Part shown: positions 18,514 to 28,918 of the stretch, piece after piece
Numbering within the stretch: position 1 is the first letter of the stretch
Layout of the letters: every line of letters starts with the position of its first letter
NCBI RefSeq assembly: GCF_032460525.1
Contig: NZ_CP135963.1
Span: 3,224,001 to 3,288,000, forward strand
Origin: Geodermatophilus sp. DSM 44513
GTDB lineage: Bacteria; Actinomycetota; Actinomycetes; Mycobacteriales; Geodermatophilaceae
DNA length: 64,000 bases
Direction of reading: 5' to 3'
Notes under the pieces: generated by a model
What the model saw: the letters and a program-made list of their open reading frames with translations, nothing else
What the model was told of the DNA's origin: nothing
Database searches by the model: none
Position numbers and translations under genes: made by a program

Positions 18514-20439
18514 CTACGCCTGCGGCAGCGCGCCGAGGAAGACGTCGGTCACGTCGACGGCCACGCTGCTGGACTGGCCGCTCTCGACCAGCACGGCGAA
18601 GGCCAGGTCGCCCTGCGGCCCGTCCAGCTGGTACCCGGTGAACCAGCCGTGGGCGTCCGGCGGGGTGTTGCTGCCGTACTCGGCGGTGCCGGTCTTGCCG
18701 TACACCTCGCCGCGGTCGGCCAGCGCGTCCGCCGTCCCGGACACCACGACCGCGCGCATCATCGGCCGCAGCGCCTCCAGGACGGCGGGGTCCGGCCCGG
18801 CCGGCGTCGGGCCCGCCGGCTCGGCGCCGAACACCTCCACCGGCACGGCGGGGGTGCCGCTGGCCACCCCGGCCGACACCAGGGCCAGCTGCACGGGGCT
18901 CATGAGCACCTCGCCCTGCCCGATCGCGTTCGCCGCCTTCGTCGTCCCGGTGCTGTCGGCCGGCACCTCGCCGCTGTACACGTCGACCGGCAGCTGCCAG
19001 TCGGTGCCCACGCCGTAGGACGCCGCGGCGGCGGCCAGCGCGTCGTCGGGCAGCGCCAGCCCCTGCTCCATGAAGGTCGTGTTGCACGACTGCGCGAAGG
19101 CCTCGGTGAACGGCACGGTGCCCAGGTCGAAGCGGTCGGCGTTCTGGAACTCACGGCCCTCGACGACGAAGGTGCCCGGGCAGGCCACCGGCGTCTGCGC
19201 GGTGAGCGTCCCGGTGCCCAGCAGGGCGGTGGCGCTGACCACCTTCATGGCCGAGCCGGGCGGGTACTGCCCGGTGAAGGCGTTGCCCGCGACGGCGGCC
19301 TCGTTGGAGGAGACCGCCACGATCTCCCCCGTGGCCGGCCGGACGACCACCAGGTGCGTGGGCAGCTGCTGGGTGGCGACCGCGGCGTCGGCGGCGGTCT
19401 GCACGGCGCGCACCAGCGGCGTCCGCACGGGCTGGCCGGGCACCGGCTCGACGGCGTCCACCTCCCGCCCGGCGTCCCCGATGGACTCGTCGGCGGCGAC
19501 CACGCGGACGGTGAAGCCGGGGGTGCCGGTCAGCTGCTCCTGCAGGGCGCGTTGCAGCCCGGACAGGCCGAGCTGGTCACCGGCGGCGTACCGCGGAGCA
19601 CCGTCCTCGGCGGACTCCTCGAGCACCTCCGCGGTCGCCGGGCCCACCCGCCCGAGCAGCGCGGAGGCGAAGCGGGCGCTGGGGGCCAGCAGCCGGGTGT
19701 CGGTGGGGAAGACGGCGCCGGGCAGGTCGAACACCTGGGCGCGGATCGCCTCGAAGTCCGGCCGGCGCAGCGTGATGACCGGGACGAACTGGCCGTCCGG
19801 GGCGGCCTCCACGTCGGCGACGACGTCCTCGGCGGCGACCCCGGTGGCCGCCGACAGCGCCCCGGCCAGCGCGGGCAGGTCGGTGACCTGGCCGGGGTCC
19901 ACGCCGACGGTGACGACCTCGGTGGGGGTGAACAGCGGCTCGCCGTCGGCGTCGGTGACCGGCGCGCGCTCGGGCAGGGACCGCTCGAGCTGGAGGCGCT
20001 GCCCGTCGGCCAGCTCGGGGTGCACCAGCGTGGGCTCGGCGACGACGTCCCAGCCGTCCTCGCCCTCCTGCAGCCGCAGGGTGGCCGGGTAGACCCAGTC
20101 GGGGGCGGCCGCGAGGTCCCAGGTGGCCGTCCAGCCGACGGTGGCGGCGCCGTCCTCGACGGCGACCTGGCCGACCTCGGCGGTGAGCGCGGCGTCGGGC
20201 AGGTCGGCCGCGGTCTGCTCGAGCAGCGCGGTCACCGCGCCCGGGTCGGTGGTGGCGCCGGCGGCGGCCGCGGTGTCCCCGGCCGACCAGTCGGCGAGGA
20301 AGGCGCGGGCCGCGGCGCGGACGTCGTCCTCCGCGTTGCCGGAGCAGGCGGCCAGCACCGGCACGGCCAGCAGTGTGAGCGTGGACCCCAGGACGGTCCC
20401 CCGACGTGTGCGCACGGATCGACAGCGTTCCAGACCCAC
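18514..20439 (-). CDS. Penicillin-binding lipoprotein (class B transpeptidase, Rv2864c-like)
   Basis: 641 residues. The N-terminal signal ends in a lipobox (AVPVLAAC), so it is probably a membrane-anchored lipoprotein. A MecA_N/NTF2-like domain (about residues 35-150) and a dimerisation domain come next. The transpeptidase domain carries all three motifs: SxxK in GSAMKVVS, SxN in QSCNTTF and KTG in YGKTGTAEY. It cross-links peptidoglycan outside the membrane. The family is close to the mycobacterial PBP-lipo. Other starts (for example about 20415) are possible because the N-terminus is Arg-rich. Confidence 0.94.
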   Translation of the reverse strand: MGLERCRSVRTRRGTVLGSTLTLLAVPVLAACSGNAEDDVRAAARAFLADWSAGDTAAAAGATTDPGAVTALLEQTAADLPDAALTAEVGQVAVEDGAATVGWTATWDLAAAPDWVYPATLRLQEGEDGWDVVAEPTLVHPELADGQRLQLERSLPERAPVTDADGEPLFTPTEVVTVGVDPGQVTDLPALAGALSAATGVAAEDVVADVEAAPDGQFVPVITLRRPDFEAIRAQVFDLPGAVFPTDTRLLAPSARFASALLGRVGPATAEVLEESAEDGAPRYAAGDQLGLSGLQRALQEQLTGTPGFTVRVVAADESIGDAGREVDAVEPVPGQPVRTPLVRAVQTAADAAVATQQLPTHLVVVRPATGEIVAVSSNEAAVAGNAFTGQYPPGSAMKVVSATALLGTGTLTAQTPVACPGTFVVEGREFQNADRFDLGTVPFTEAFAQSCNTTFMEQGLALPDDALAAAAASYGVGTDWQLPVDVYSGEVPADSTGTTKAANAIGQGEVLMSPVQLALVSAGVASGTPAVPVEVFGAEPAGPTPAGPDPAVLEALRPMMRAVVVSGTADALADRGEVYGKTGTAEYGSNTPPDAHGWFTGYQLDGPQGDLAFAVLVESGQSSSVAVDVTDVFLGALPQA

Positions 20440-20454
20440 GGCCCCGGTCGCAGG

Positions 20455-20587
20455 CGGCAGGCCCGGTGACGGGCTGGAACGGCCCTCCTGCAGAGACCCG
20501 GTCCGAGCTGGTGACGGGCTGGAACGGCCCTCCTGCAGGGACCCGGCCCGAGCGGAGCGAGGGTCGGGGGGCAGGAGGGTCCTTCGA
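20455..20587. repeat. Tandem copies of the dispersed intergenic repeat
   Basis: A 45-nt unit starting GGTGACGGGCTGGAACGG occurs at 20465 and again at 20510 with a few differences. It is followed by CGGGGGGCAGGAGGGTCCTT, the end module of the dispersed family. The repeat fills the space between the PBP start and the GNAT stop. It probably terminates or insulates transcription. Confidence 0.6.
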
Positions 20588-21439
20588 TCAGAACAGCACG
20601 CTGGAGAACACCCCGACCTCGCGGAAGCCCACCCGCGCGTAGGCGGCGCGGGCGGCGGCGTTGAAGTCGTTGACGTAGAGGCTCACGACCGGCGCGATCG
20701 CGCTGCGGGCGTACTCCACGACGGCGGCGGTGCCCGCGGTGCCGATGCCGCGGCCGCGGTGGGCGGGGGCGACCCACACGCCCTGCACCTGGCAGGCGCT
20801 GCGCGACACCGCGCCGATCTCGGCCTTGAACAGCACCTCGCCGCCCTCGATCCAGGCCAGCGACTGCCCGGCGCGCACCAGCTCGACCACCCGGGCGCGG
20901 TAGCCGGCGCCGCCGTCCACCCGCAGCGGGCTGACCCCGACCTCCTCGGTGAACATCGCCACCGCCGCCGGCAGCAGCACGTCGACCTCGGCCGGGCGGA
21001 CCGGGCGCACCCGCGGCTCGGGGGCCAGCGCCGGCGGACCGTCGATCGCCAGCAGCGGCTGCCGGGGCCGGTGGTCGCGGGCCGGGCCCCACGCCGGGCC
21101 GAGCAACTCCCACAGCGGCTCGACCGCGGCGGCCGGGCCGACGATGGTCGAGCAGCGCCGGCCGGCGCGCAGCGCGCGGTCGGCGAACGCGGCCGCCGCG
21201 GCGCGCTCGGCGCCGGGCAGGGCGAAGGGGATCAGGTTGGCCCCGGCCAGGCACACCGCGTCCAGCGAGCGCCCGCGGCCCAGCCCCCACAGCGGGGCGC
21301 CGAGGGCCGCCGGTGCGGTGCCGGCGGCCTCCACCCGCCCCGCGACGACGCAGGCGGCCACCGGGTCGGTGGCGAACAGGGCGCGGACGGCGGGCTCGTC
21401 GGTCTCGTCGAGGACCCGCGCTGACGGGGTGGTCAGCAC
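20588..21439 (-). CDS. GNAT-family N-acetyltransferase (DUF4081-GNAT, Rv2867c-like)
   Basis: About 283 residues. The first half matches the DUF4081-type N-terminal region found with these proteins. The second half is a GNAT domain with VQGVWVAPAHRGRGIGTAG (the acetyl-CoA motif A, Q/RxxGxG/A) and a final ARAAYARVGFREVG. It lies directly after ispG in the usual actinobacterial order. The start is uncertain: GTG 21439 is 8 nt after the ispG stop but lacks a clear ribosome-binding site, so reinitiation is likely. The substrate is unknown. Confidence 0.85.
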   Translation of the reverse strand: MLTTPSARVLDETDEPAVRALFATDPVAACVVAGRVEAAGTAPAALGAPLWGLGRGRSLDAVCLAGANLIPFALPGAERAAAAAFADRALRAGRRCSTIVGPAAAVEPLWELLGPAWGPARDHRPRQPLLAIDGPPALAPEPRVRPVRPAEVDVLLPAAVAMFTEEVGVSPLRVDGGAGYRARVVELVRAGQSLAWIEGGEVLFKAEIGAVSRSACQVQGVWVAPAHRGRGIGTAGTAAVVEYARSAIAPVVSLYVNDFNAAARAAYARVGFREVGVFSSVLF

Positions 21440-21447
21440 CGGGAGGG

Positions 21448-22623
21448 TCAGCCGACGCTGACGACGGGCGGGCCGGCCGGCGACCCGCCGTCGACCTGCT
21501 CGGCCGCGGGCATCTCGGCGGCCAGGCGCATGGCCTCCTCGATGAGCGTCTCGACGATCTTCGACTCGGGCACGGTCTTGATGACCTCGCCCTTGACGAA
21601 GATCTGGCCCTTGCCGTTCCCCGAGGCCACCCCCAGGTCGGCCTCCCGGGCCTCGCCCGGGCCGTTCACCACGCAGCCCATGACCGCGACGCGCAGCGGG
21701 ACCTCCATGCCCTGCAGGCCGGCGGTCACCTCGTCGGCCAGCGTGTAGACGTCGACCTGTGCCCGGCCGCAGGACGGGCAGCTGACGATCTCCAGGCCGC
21801 GCTGGCGCAGGTTCAGCGACTCCAAGATCTGGTTGCCGACCTTGACCTCCTCGGCCGGCGGGGCGGACAGCGAGACCCGGATCGTGTCGCCGATGCCCTG
21901 GCTCAGCAGCGCGCCGAAGGCGACGGCGGACTTGATGGTGCCCTGGAAGGCGGGGCCGGCCTCGGTGACGCCCAGGTGCAGCGGGTAGTCGCACTGCGCG
22001 GCCAGCAGCTCGTAGGCGCGCACCATGACCACCGGGTCGTTGTGCTTGACCGAGATCTTGATGTCGCGGAAGTCGTGCTCCTCGAACAGCGAGCACTCCC
22101 ACAGCGCGGACTCCACCAGCGCCTCCGGCGTCGCCTTGCCGTACTTGGCGAGCAGCCGCTTGTCCAGCGAGCCGGCGTTGACGCCGATCCGGATCGGGGT
22201 GCCGGCCGCCTTGGCGGCCCTGGCGATGTCGCCGACCTTGTCGTCGAACTTCTTGATGTTGCCGGGGTTGACGCGGACGGCGGCGCACCCGGCGTCGATC
22301 GCGGCGAAGACGTAGCGCGGCTGGAAGTGGATGTCGGCGATGACCGGGATCTGCGACTTCTTCGCGATGATCGGCAGCGCCTCGGCGTCGTCGGTGTCCG
22401 GGACGGCGACGCGCACGATCTGGCAGCCCGAGGCGGTGAGCTCGGCGATCTGCTGCAGCGTGGCGTTGATGTCGGCGGTCTTGGTCGTCGTCATCGACTG
22501 GACGCTGACCGGGTGGTCGCTGCCGACGCCGACGGTGCCGACCATGAGCTGGCGGGTCTTGCGCCGGGGCGCCAGCACGGGCGGGGGCAGCGCGGGCATG
22601 CCGAGACCGACGGAGGTCGTCAT
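21448..22623 (-). CDS. ispG: 4-hydroxy-3-methylbut-2-en-1-yl diphosphate synthase
   Basis: 391 residues. IspG (GcpE) is the [4Fe-4S] enzyme that makes HMBPP in the MEP isoprenoid pathway. The iron-sulphur cysteines appear in VSCPSCGR and in [11 protein letters not shown] with the following glutamate. The TIM-barrel blocks [13 protein letters not shown] and RVNPGN are present. It lies with the site-2 protease and dxr, so two MEP genes flank the protease, as in Mycobacterium. Confidence 0.98.
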   Translation of the reverse strand: MTTSVGLGMPALPPPVLAPRRKTRQLMVGTVGVGSDHPVSVQSMTTTKTADINATLQQIAELTASGCQIVRVAVPDTDDAEALPIIAKKSQIPVIADIHFQPRYVFAAIDAGCAAVRVNPGNIKKFDDKVGDIARAAKAAGTPIRIGVNAGSLDKRLLAKYGKATPEALVESALWECSLFEEHDFRDIKISVKHNDPVVMVRAYELLAAQCDYPLHLGVTEAGPAFQGTIKSAVAFGALLSQGIGDTIRVSLSAPPAEEVKVGNQILESLNLRQRGLEIVSCPSCGRAQVDVYTLADEVTAGLQGMEVPLRVAVMGCVVNGPGEAREADLGVASGNGKGQIFVKGEVIKTVPESKIVETLIEEAMRLAAEMPAAEQVDGGSPAGPPVVSVG

Positions 22624-22664
22624 GGTCCCGAGTATCCCCGCAGCGGCGCGACCGGTGCCGACGG

Positions 22665-24029
22665 CTACTGCAGTGTGATCGGGTTGACGATGTCGGCGAT
22701 GAGCAGCAGGCCGGAGAGCACCACGAACAGGCCGGCGACGACGTAGGCGACCGGCATCAGCCGGGCGATGTCGAACGGGCCGGGGTCGGGGCGGCCGCGC
22801 AGCCGGGCGACGACCGAGCGCGCCTTCTCGTACAGCGCCCCGGCGACGTGCCCGCCGTCCAGCGGGTAGATCGGCAGCAGGTTGAACAGGAACAGCACCA
22901 GGTTGATGCTGGCCAGCAGCTGCAGGAAGGTGCTGACCTTCTGCAGCGTGGTCAGCTCCGGGATGGAGAACACCTCACCGGAGATGCGGCCCACCCCCAC
23001 GACCCCGATCGGGCCGTTGGGGTCGCGCTCCTCGCCCAGGAAGGCCGCGCGGAACAGCTGCGGGATGCGCTCGGGGATCTCGACCAGGCGCTCGACGGCG
23101 CCGGTCACGACCATGGCGAAGTAGCCGGGGATGGCGGCGACGTCCTGCCGGGCCAGCTCCGGCACGGGGGAGACACCGAGGTAGCCGGCGGTCGTGGTGC
23201 CCTCGGTGGGGTCGGTCGGGTCGGCGTAGACGGTGTTGGGGATCGGCGTGACGGTCAGCTGCCGCCGCTCGCCGTCCCGCTCGACGGTGAGGTCCAGCGG
23301 CCGCCCGGGGCTGCTGCGGATCCCCTCCTGCACCGCCGTCCAGCTGTCGTAGGCGGTCGGCTCCAGCGGCTGCCCGGCGACCGCGACGATCGTGTCGCCG
23401 GGACGCAGCCCGGCAGCGGCGGCGGGGCTCTCCCGGGGCAGCGCGCAGCCCGGCGTCCCGGCCTGGCAGGTCTGGCCCTCCGGGGTGATCGGCACCGCGC
23501 AGGGGTCCTCGGCGACGGCGGTCACCGCACCGGCGGGCAGCACGCACGCGGGCACCTCGCGGACCTGGGTGGTGATGACGCCAGTGCCGACGACGGTCAG
23601 CAGCACCGTGAACAGCAGGGCCGCCAGCACCAGGTTGTGCAGGGGGCCGGCGGACATGACGACGACCCGCTGCCACCAGGGCTTGGCCCAGAACAGGCGG
23701 CCCTCGTCGCCGGGGCGGACGTCGTCCTGGGCCTGGCCGCGCACCTCGGCGATGAAGGAGCGCATGCGGGTGGCCCGCGCGCTCTCGTCCGCCTCGGCCG
23801 GCGGGATCATCCCGACGATCCGGATGTAGCCGCCGAGCGGGACGGCCTTGACGCCGTACTCGGTCTCGCCGCGGGTGCGGGAGAACACCGTCGGGCCGAA
23901 GCCGACCATGAACTGCGGCACCCGCATGCCGAACTTCCGGGCCCAGTAGAAGTGCCCGTACTCGTGGAAGGCGATGGACAGCAGCAGGCCGATCGCGAAG
24001 GCGACGATGCCGAGGACGGTCAGCAGCAA
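22665..24029 (-). CDS. Intramembrane site-2 zinc metalloprotease (RseP/Rip1 family)
   Basis: 454 residues. The zinc site HEYGHFYW lies in the first membrane helix near residue 21. The third zinc ligand lies in [11 protein letters not shown] near residue 395. One PDZ domain lies between ([14 protein letters not shown]). Mycobacterial Rip1 cuts anti-sigma factors inside the membrane. The segment between the active helices has two Cys pairs ([17 protein letters not shown]) in the extracellular loop, which could be a disulphide-bonded insert. The start is TTG 24029, 10 nt after the dxr stop. Confidence 0.94.
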   Translation of the reverse strand: MLLTVLGIVAFAIGLLLSIAFHEYGHFYWARKFGMRVPQFMVGFGPTVFSRTRGETEYGVKAVPLGGYIRIVGMIPPAEADESARATRMRSFIAEVRGQAQDDVRPGDEGRLFWAKPWWQRVVVMSAGPLHNLVLAALLFTVLLTVVGTGVITTQVREVPACVLPAGAVTAVAEDPCAVPITPEGQTCQAGTPGCALPRESPAAAAGLRPGDTIVAVAGQPLEPTAYDSWTAVQEGIRSSPGRPLDLTVERDGERRQLTVTPIPNTVYADPTDPTEGTTTAGYLGVSPVPELARQDVAAIPGYFAMVVTGAVERLVEIPERIPQLFRAAFLGEERDPNGPIGVVGVGRISGEVFSIPELTTLQKVSTFLQLLASINLVLFLFNLLPIYPLDGGHVAGALYEKARSVVARLRGRPDPGPFDIARLMPVAYVVAGLFVVLSGLLLIADIVNPITLQ

Positions 24030-24039
24030 CCCGCTCAGC

Positions 24040-25236
24040 TCAGCCTCCGTCGATCACCCTCCCGGCGTGCTGCCGGGCCCACCCCTCCGCCGCCAGGACG
24101 TCCTCGACGCAGGTGGGGACGCCGAGGTCCGGCGCGTCGTCGAGGGTACGCGCGACGGTGTCCACGATGCCCCGGAACGGCAGCCGACCCGCCACGAACG
24201 CCGCCACGGCCTCCTCGTTGGCCGCGTTGTAGACCGCCGGTGCCACCCCGGCGGCCTCGCCGGCGGAGCGGGCCAGCCGCACCGCGGGGAACGCCTCGTC
24301 GTCCAGCGGGGCGAACTCCCAGGTGCTCGCCGCCGACCAGTCCAGGGCCGGCTGCACCTGCGGCAGCCGGTCGGGCCAGGCCAGCGCCAGCGCGATGGGC
24401 AGCCGCATGTCCGGCGGGCTGGCCTGGGCGAGGGTGGCGCCGTCGGCGAAGGTGACCATCGAGTGCACGATCGACTGCGGGTGCACCACGACGTCGATGT
24501 CGGCGAGCGGGACGGCGAACAGCAGGTGCGCCTCGATGAGCTCCAGGCCCTTGTTGACCAGGGTGGCGGAGTTGATGGTCACGACCGGCCCCATGGCCCA
24601 GGTCGGGTGGGCCAGGGCCTGCTCGACGGTGACGCCGTCCAGCTCGGCGGCGCCGCGGCCGCGGAACGGCCCGCCGCTGGCGGTGAGCACCAGCCGGGCG
24701 ACCTCGCCGCGGTGCCCGCCGCGCAGGCACTGCGCCAGCGCCGAGTGCTCGGAGTCGACCGGCACCAGTTGCCCGGGCGCCGCGGCCGCGGTGACCAGCG
24801 CCCCGCCGGCCACCAGCGACTCCTTGTTCGCCAGCGCGACGGTGCGCCCGGCCTGCAGCGCGGCCAGCGTGGGGCGCAGCCCGATCGACCCGGTGATGCC
24901 GTTGAGGACGACGTCGGCCGGGCGGGCGGCGAGCTCCTCGGCCGCCCGCGGGCCGGCCAGGATCTCCGGGAGGGCGTACTCCCCTCGCGACCAGCCCCGC
25001 TTGGACGCCGCCGCGTAGAAGGCCAGCTGCAGGTCCTGGGCCGCGGTCGCCCGGGCGACGGCCACGGTGCGGACGCCCAGGGACAGCGCCTGGTCGGCGA
25101 GCAGGCCGACGTCCCCGCCGCCGGCGGCCAGGGCGGTGACCCGCAGCCGGTCGGGGAACTGCTGGGCCACCGCGATCGCCTGGCGGCCGATCGACCCGGT
25201 GGAGCCCAGCACCGTCACCTCGCGCACGCCGTCCAC
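24040..25236 (-). CDS. dxr: 1-deoxy-D-xylulose 5-phosphate reductoisomerase
   Basis: About 398 residues. The enzyme makes 2-C-methyl-D-erythritol 4-phosphate with NADPH, the first committed MEP step and the fosmidomycin target. The Rossmann motif is [13 protein letters not shown]. Metal and substrate motifs include [20 protein letters not shown] and [12 protein letters not shown] 25236 is preferred as start because GGAGG lies 9 nt upstream; the ATG at 25245 would place that site flush with the start codon. Confidence 0.97.
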   Translation of the reverse strand: MDGVREVTVLGSTGSIGRQAIAVAQQFPDRLRVTALAAGGGDVGLLADQALSLGVRTVAVARATAAQDLQLAFYAAASKRGWSRGEYALPEILAGPRAAEELAARPADVVLNGITGSIGLRPTLAALQAGRTVALANKESLVAGGALVTAAAAPGQLVPVDSEHSALAQCLRGGHRGEVARLVLTASGGPFRGRGAAELDGVTVEQALAHPTWAMGPVVTINSATLVNKGLELIEAHLLFAVPLADIDVVVHPQSIVHSMVTFADGATLAQASPPDMRLPIALALAWPDRLPQVQPALDWSAASTWEFAPLDDEAFPAVRLARSAGEAAGVAPAVYNAANEEAVAAFVAGRLPFRGIVDTVARTLDDAPDLGVPTCVEDVLAAEGWARQHAGRVIDGG

Positions 25237-25307
25237 GGGCCGCATCCTCCCCGACGCGTCCCCTCCCTCGGCGGGTGCCGCCGGTCGGCGGCTGGCAGGA
25301 TGGGGAC

Positions 25308-25628
25308 GTGAGCGAGCAGACCCACCGCGCGAGCCTCCACGACCCCGCGTCCGCGCGGGTCAACCAGCCCGGCCGCGAGGAGGGCATCGTCCGGGCCGAC
25401 GCGCACCCGGTCGAGCACGAGCGCCCGGAGGACTGGGGCTGGCACGGCGAGACCGGCCGGTGGGGCCGCGTCGGGGCGGTCGTGGCGACGCTGTTCATGC
25501 TCGCCTACCTCGTCGGCAACCACGAGGGTCGCATCGAGGACCTCTGGGTGCTCGGCATCGCCGCCGGCATGGTCCTCATCCTGGTCATGGACTGGCGGCG
25601 GCGGCGCAACGCCTGGCGCGCCAAGTGA
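25308..25628 (+). CDS. DUF2631 membrane protein
   Basis: 106 residues with two hydrophobic segments ([16 protein letters not shown] and [18 protein letters not shown]), preceded by a His/Glu-rich region [13 protein letters not shown]. This is the DUF2631 pattern of actinobacteria. The function is unknown. It diverges from dxr and starts at GTG 25308. Its stop codon directly precedes a strong hairpin. Confidence 0.85.
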   Translation: MSEQTHRASLHDPASARVNQPGREEGIVRADAHPVEHERPEDWGWHGETGRWGRVGAVVATLFMLAYLVGNHEGRIEDLWVLGIAAGMVLILVMDWRRRRNAWRAK

Positions 25629-25671
25629 AGGACCCCCTGCAGGGCCCGTCGGAGTCCTGACGGGGGTCCTT
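25628..25671. terminator. Terminator hairpin between convergent genes
   Basis: A 10-bp stem AAGGACCCCC (25628-25637) and GGGGGTCCTT (25662-25671) begins at the DUF2631 stop. The arms are the same AAGGACC module seen in the dispersed repeats. Reading either way it ends in TCCTT, so it probably works on both strands. Confidence 0.75.
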
Positions 25672-25673
25672 GC

Positions 25674-25745
25674 TCAGGTGACGGTGACGCCGATGGCCGG
25701 CCCGACGGCGTAGGTGGCCCCGGCCGCCACGGCGCCGGAGCTCAC
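25674..25745 (-). CDS. Possible 23-residue leaderless-coupled peptide after rlmN
   Basis: A frame of 23 codons starts at GTG 25745, which overlaps the rlmN stop by 4 nt (GTGA), and stops at 25674. The product is small and hydrophobic/Ala-Gly-Val-rich ([19 protein letters not shown]...). The overlap pattern is the same one used by real coupled genes nearby. I recognise no family. It may instead be the eroded start of a lost gene. Confidence 0.3.
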   Translation of the reverse strand: MSSGAVAAGATYAVGPAIGVTVT

Positions 25746-26917
25746 TGGTCGGCCTCGGCGCCCATCTCCACCGGCGGCTCCAGGGACGGCTGCGGCAGCG
25801 CCACCGCCGGCACACCCTCCACGCGGTCGGCCGCGGCCAGCTGCCCGCAGGCGCCGTCGATGTCCTGCCCGCGGGTGTCGCGGACCGTCGTCGGGACGCC
25901 GTGCGCGCGCAGCCGGGCGACGAACTCCCGCTGCGCGGGCAGCGGGCTGGCGTCCCACCGGCTGCCCGGCGTGGGGTTGAGCGGGATGAGGTTCACGTGC
26001 GCCCGCCGCCGGGCCAGCAAGCGGCCCAGGGCGTCGGCGCGGTGCGGCTGGTCGTTGACGTCGCGGATGAGCGCGTACTCCACGGAGTAGCGGCGGCCGG
26101 TGCGCTCGGCGTAGGCGTCCGCGGCGGCGACCACCTCGGCCACCTTCCAGCGGGTGTTGACCGGCACGAGGGTGTCCCGCAGCTCGTCGTCCGGCGCGTG
26201 CAGGCTGACCGCCAGGGTGACCGCGAGGCCCTCGTCGGTGAGCCGCCGGATGGCCGGCACCACACCGACGGTCGAGACGGTCACCGAGCGCTGGGACAGG
26301 CCCAGCCCGTGCGGGGCGGCGGTCACCAGCGCGTCGAGGGTCCGGCGGACCCGCGCGTAGTTGGCCAGCGGCTCGCCCATGCCCATGAACACCACGTTGG
26401 ACAGCCGGCCCGGCCCGCCGGCGACCTCCCCGCTCGCCATCGCCGCCGCGGCGGCGACCGCCTGCGCGGTGATCTCGGCGGCCGACAGGTTGCGGGTCAG
26501 CCCGTTCTGGCCGGTGGCGCAGAAGGGGCAGGCCATGCCGCAGCCGGCCTGGCTGGAGATGCAGACGGTCGCCCGGTCGGGGTAGCGCATGAGCACGCTC
26601 TCCACCAGGGCGCCGTCGTGCAGCCGCCACAGCGTCTTGCGGGTGCGGCCGCCGTCGGCGGCGAGGGTGCGCACCGGGGTCAGCAGCCCGGGCAGCAGCG
26701 CGGCGGCCAGCTCCTCGCGCACGGTGGCCGGCAGGTCGGTCATGAGCGCGGTGTCGGTGACGCCCCGGTAGAAGTGCCGGGCCAGCTGGTCGGCCCGGAA
26801 CGCCGGCTGGCCGAGCTCGGCGACCGCGGCGCGGGCCTCCGCGCGGGTGAGGTCGGCCAGGTGGCGCGGCGGCCGGCCCCGGCGGGGGGCGTCGAAGACC
26901 AGGGGGAGGGCAGTCAT
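25742..26917 (-). CDS. rlmN: Dual-specificity 23S rRNA/tRNA adenine-C2 methyltransferase
   Basis: About 391 residues. The radical-SAM cluster motif CxxxCxxC appears as [12 protein letters not shown], and GMGEPLANY and [12 protein letters not shown] are standard RlmN blocks. It methylates A2503 of 23S rRNA and A37 of some tRNAs. The ATG at 26917 follows GGAGGG and is preferred over two upstream starts. The C-terminus carries the second catalytic cysteine in [10 protein letters not shown]. Confidence 0.96.
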   Translation of the reverse strand: MTALPLVFDAPRRGRPPRHLADLTRAEARAAVAELGQPAFRADQLARHFYRGVTDTALMTDLPATVREELAAALLPGLLTPVRTLAADGGRTRKTLWRLHDGALVESVLMRYPDRATVCISSQAGCGMACPFCATGQNGLTRNLSAAEITAQAVAAAAAMASGEVAGGPGRLSNVVFMGMGEPLANYARVRRTLDALVTAAPHGLGLSQRSVTVSTVGVVPAIRRLTDEGLAVTLAVSLHAPDDELRDTLVPVNTRWKVAEVVAAADAYAERTGRRYSVEYALIRDVNDQPHRADALGRLLARRRAHVNLIPLNPTPGSRWDASPLPAQREFVARLRAHGVPTTVRDTRGQDIDGACGQLAAADRVEGVPAVALPQPSLEPPVEMGAEADQ

Positions 26918-26987
26918 GGCGCCCTCCATGGTCCCACCCCGCACCGGCCCGTGGGCCCGTCCGCGGGTGAGGTCGCTCGCTCGCGCC

Positions 26988-28034
26988 CTACCCCGCGGGG
27001 GCCGAGGGGGTCACCGTGGCCGTCGGACCCGCGGTGGTGGTCGGACCCGCGGTGGTCGTCGGGGTCGGCGCGGTGGTGGGCGCCGACGTCGGGGTGCCGG
27101 TGGGCAGCGGGGTCCCGGTGGGCGGTGCGCTGGGCCCCGTGGTGGGTGTCGGCGTGCCGGTCGGGACGGCGGTGGGCGCCGCAGTCGTGGTCGGCGCCGC
27201 GGTCGTGGTCGGCTCCGCGGTCGTGGTCGGCGTCGTCGTCGGCTCCGCGGTCGCGGTCGGTTCCGCAGTCGCGGTGGGCGTGGGCGCCGCGGTCGCGGTG
27301 GGCGCCGCGATCGGGGTGGGTGCCGGGTCGACGGCGACGTCCTCGACCGGCGGAACGGGGCGCGCCGGCGAGGAGGTGGCGGCCCGGTCCGGGACGGAGC
27401 GGGCCGCCCGGCCGGCCGGCCGCACCGGGGCCGGCCCCGTCGCCGCGGAGCGCGCCGGGCCGACGGCGGAGCGGACCGTCACCCGGGCCGGGTCGGACGG
27501 GATCCCCGGAGCCACGGGCGGGGGCAGCGGGTCGGCCGACGTCGGTGCGGCCGGGACGGCGGCGGTGGTGGGAGGTGCGGCCGGCGCGGTCGTCGGCACG
27601 GTGCAGGTGGGCGCGGCGGCGGCACCCGGTGACGACCGCACGTCCGCGGCCGGGACCGATCCGGTGGGTGAGCCGGCCAGCAACACCGCGCCGGAGATGC
27701 CGCCCGCCGTGAGCAGGGCCACCGACACCGCGGTCGCCCGTCGTCGGGGCCGCACCCGGGGGCCGACGACGACGCGGGGCGGCGCGACCCCGGCCGGGAC
27801 GGCACCCGGCGTCCGGCCGTGGTCCGGCTCCGGGACGGTGGCGGCCGCTCCCCCGCCCTCGGCCGCGGCGCTCGCCTCCTCGGCGTCCGCTCCAGGGGCG
27901 CCCACCCACCCCGGCAGCCAGTCCTGCTCCCACTCCAGCGGGGGGCGCGCGGGCGACCGGGGTGAGCCGGCCGCCGCCGGGGTGCTGCCCGTGTCCGGGG
28001 TGGGCGGCACCCCGTCGTCCTCCGGTGGCGTCAT
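26988..28034 (-). CDS. Single-pass membrane protein with long Pro/Thr/Ala-rich exterior
   Basis: 348 residues starting at ATG 28034 with GGGGAGG upstream. The first 105 residues are acidic and Pro-rich and end in an Arg patch (RPRRRATA). One membrane helix follows ([19 protein letters not shown]). Outside is a low-complexity segment of about 220 residues built from PT/TA repeats with no folded domain. It could be a wall-spanning stalk or a target for mannosylation; this is inference. It has no recognised family. Confidence 0.65.
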   Translation of the reverse strand: MTPPEDDGVPPTPDTGSTPAAAGSPRSPARPPLEWEQDWLPGWVGAPGADAEEASAAAEGGGAAATVPEPDHGRTPGAVPAGVAPPRVVVGPRVRPRRRATAVSVALLTAGGISGAVLLAGSPTGSVPAADVRSSPGAAAAPTCTVPTTAPAAPPTTAAVPAAPTSADPLPPPVAPGIPSDPARVTVRSAVGPARSAATGPAPVRPAGRAARSVPDRAATSSPARPVPPVEDVAVDPAPTPIAAPTATAAPTPTATAEPTATAEPTTTPTTTAEPTTTAAPTTTAAPTAVPTGTPTPTTGPSAPPTGTPLPTGTPTSAPTTAPTPTTTAGPTTTAGPTATVTPSAPAG

Positions 28035-28169
28035 CGCACCTCCCCACACGCACAGTCGTTCCGCGCTCACGCAGCGCAGTCCGACCATGGTGCCGGACGG
28101 GTCCGCCCGGGTCCCGGAGGCGCGGCCGCCCGCGCGGGGACCGGCCGGGGTCCGGCTAGCGTCGGGCAG

Positions 28170-28799
28170 GTGACCGGCACCGGGGAGGACGACACCGCGG
28201 CCGGGACCGTCGGCGTCGGCCCGTGGGAGGGACCGTGGCCCGAGGACCCCCGCTACGACCGCGAGCTGCTCGCCGCCGGTGACCGGCGCAACGTCGTCGA
28301 CCGGTACCGCTACTGGACCGTCGAGGCGATCGTCGCCGACCTGGACACCCGCCGGCACCCCTTCCACGTCGCCATCGAGAACTGGCGGCACGACCTGAAC
28401 ATCGGCACGGTCGTGCGGACCGCGAACGCCTTCCTGGCCGCCGAGGTGCACATCGTCGGACGGCGCCGCTGGAACCGCCGCGGCGCGATGGTGACCGACC
28501 GCTACCAGCACGTGCGCCACCACGCCGACGTCGCGGCCCTGGTGGGCTGGGTGCGCGCCGCGGGGCTGCCGCTGCTCGCCGTCGACAACCTGCCCGGCGC
28601 CCGGCCGCTGGAGACCGAGCCGCTGCCCCGCGACTGCGTGCTGCTGTTCGGCCAGGAGGGCAGCGGGCTGTCCGACGAGGCGCGGGAGGCCGCGGACGGC
28701 GTGCTGTCGATCGCCCAGTTCGGCTCCACCCGCTCGATCAACGCCGGGGTCGCCGCGGGGGTCGCCATGCACGCCTGGGTCCGCCAGCACGCACGTTGA
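28170..28799 (+). CDS. SpoU/TrmH-family RNA 2'-O-methyltransferase
   Basis: 209 residues with the three SPOUT motifs: motif 1 HDLNIGTVVRTANAF, motif 2 LLFGQEGSGLSDE and motif 3 IAQFGSTRSINAGVAAGVA. The trefoil-knot fold binds SAM. The target (tRNA or rRNA) cannot be set from sequence. The N-terminal 45 residues are an extension without a known RNA-binding fold. The start is GTG 28170. It is divergent from the Pro/Thr-rich gene and upstream of ppk2. Confidence 0.9.
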   Translation: MTGTGEDDTAAGTVGVGPWEGPWPEDPRYDRELLAAGDRRNVVDRYRYWTVEAIVADLDTRRHPFHVAIENWRHDLNIGTVVRTANAFLAAEVHIVGRRRWNRRGAMVTDRYQHVRHHADVAALVGWVRAAGLPLLAVDNLPGARPLETEPLPRDCVLLFGQEGSGLSDEAREAADGVLSIAQFGSTRSINAGVAAGVAMHAWVRQHAR

Positions 28800-28918
28800 C
28801 ACCGCCGTGATCATCGGCAGGTGGCTGCGTGACACGCCGAACCGGCCGACCACCCGCCGGTGATGACGGCGGGCTGGCTCGGGGTGACACCGGCGGGGAG
28901 ACCCGCCAGGCTCCGAGC

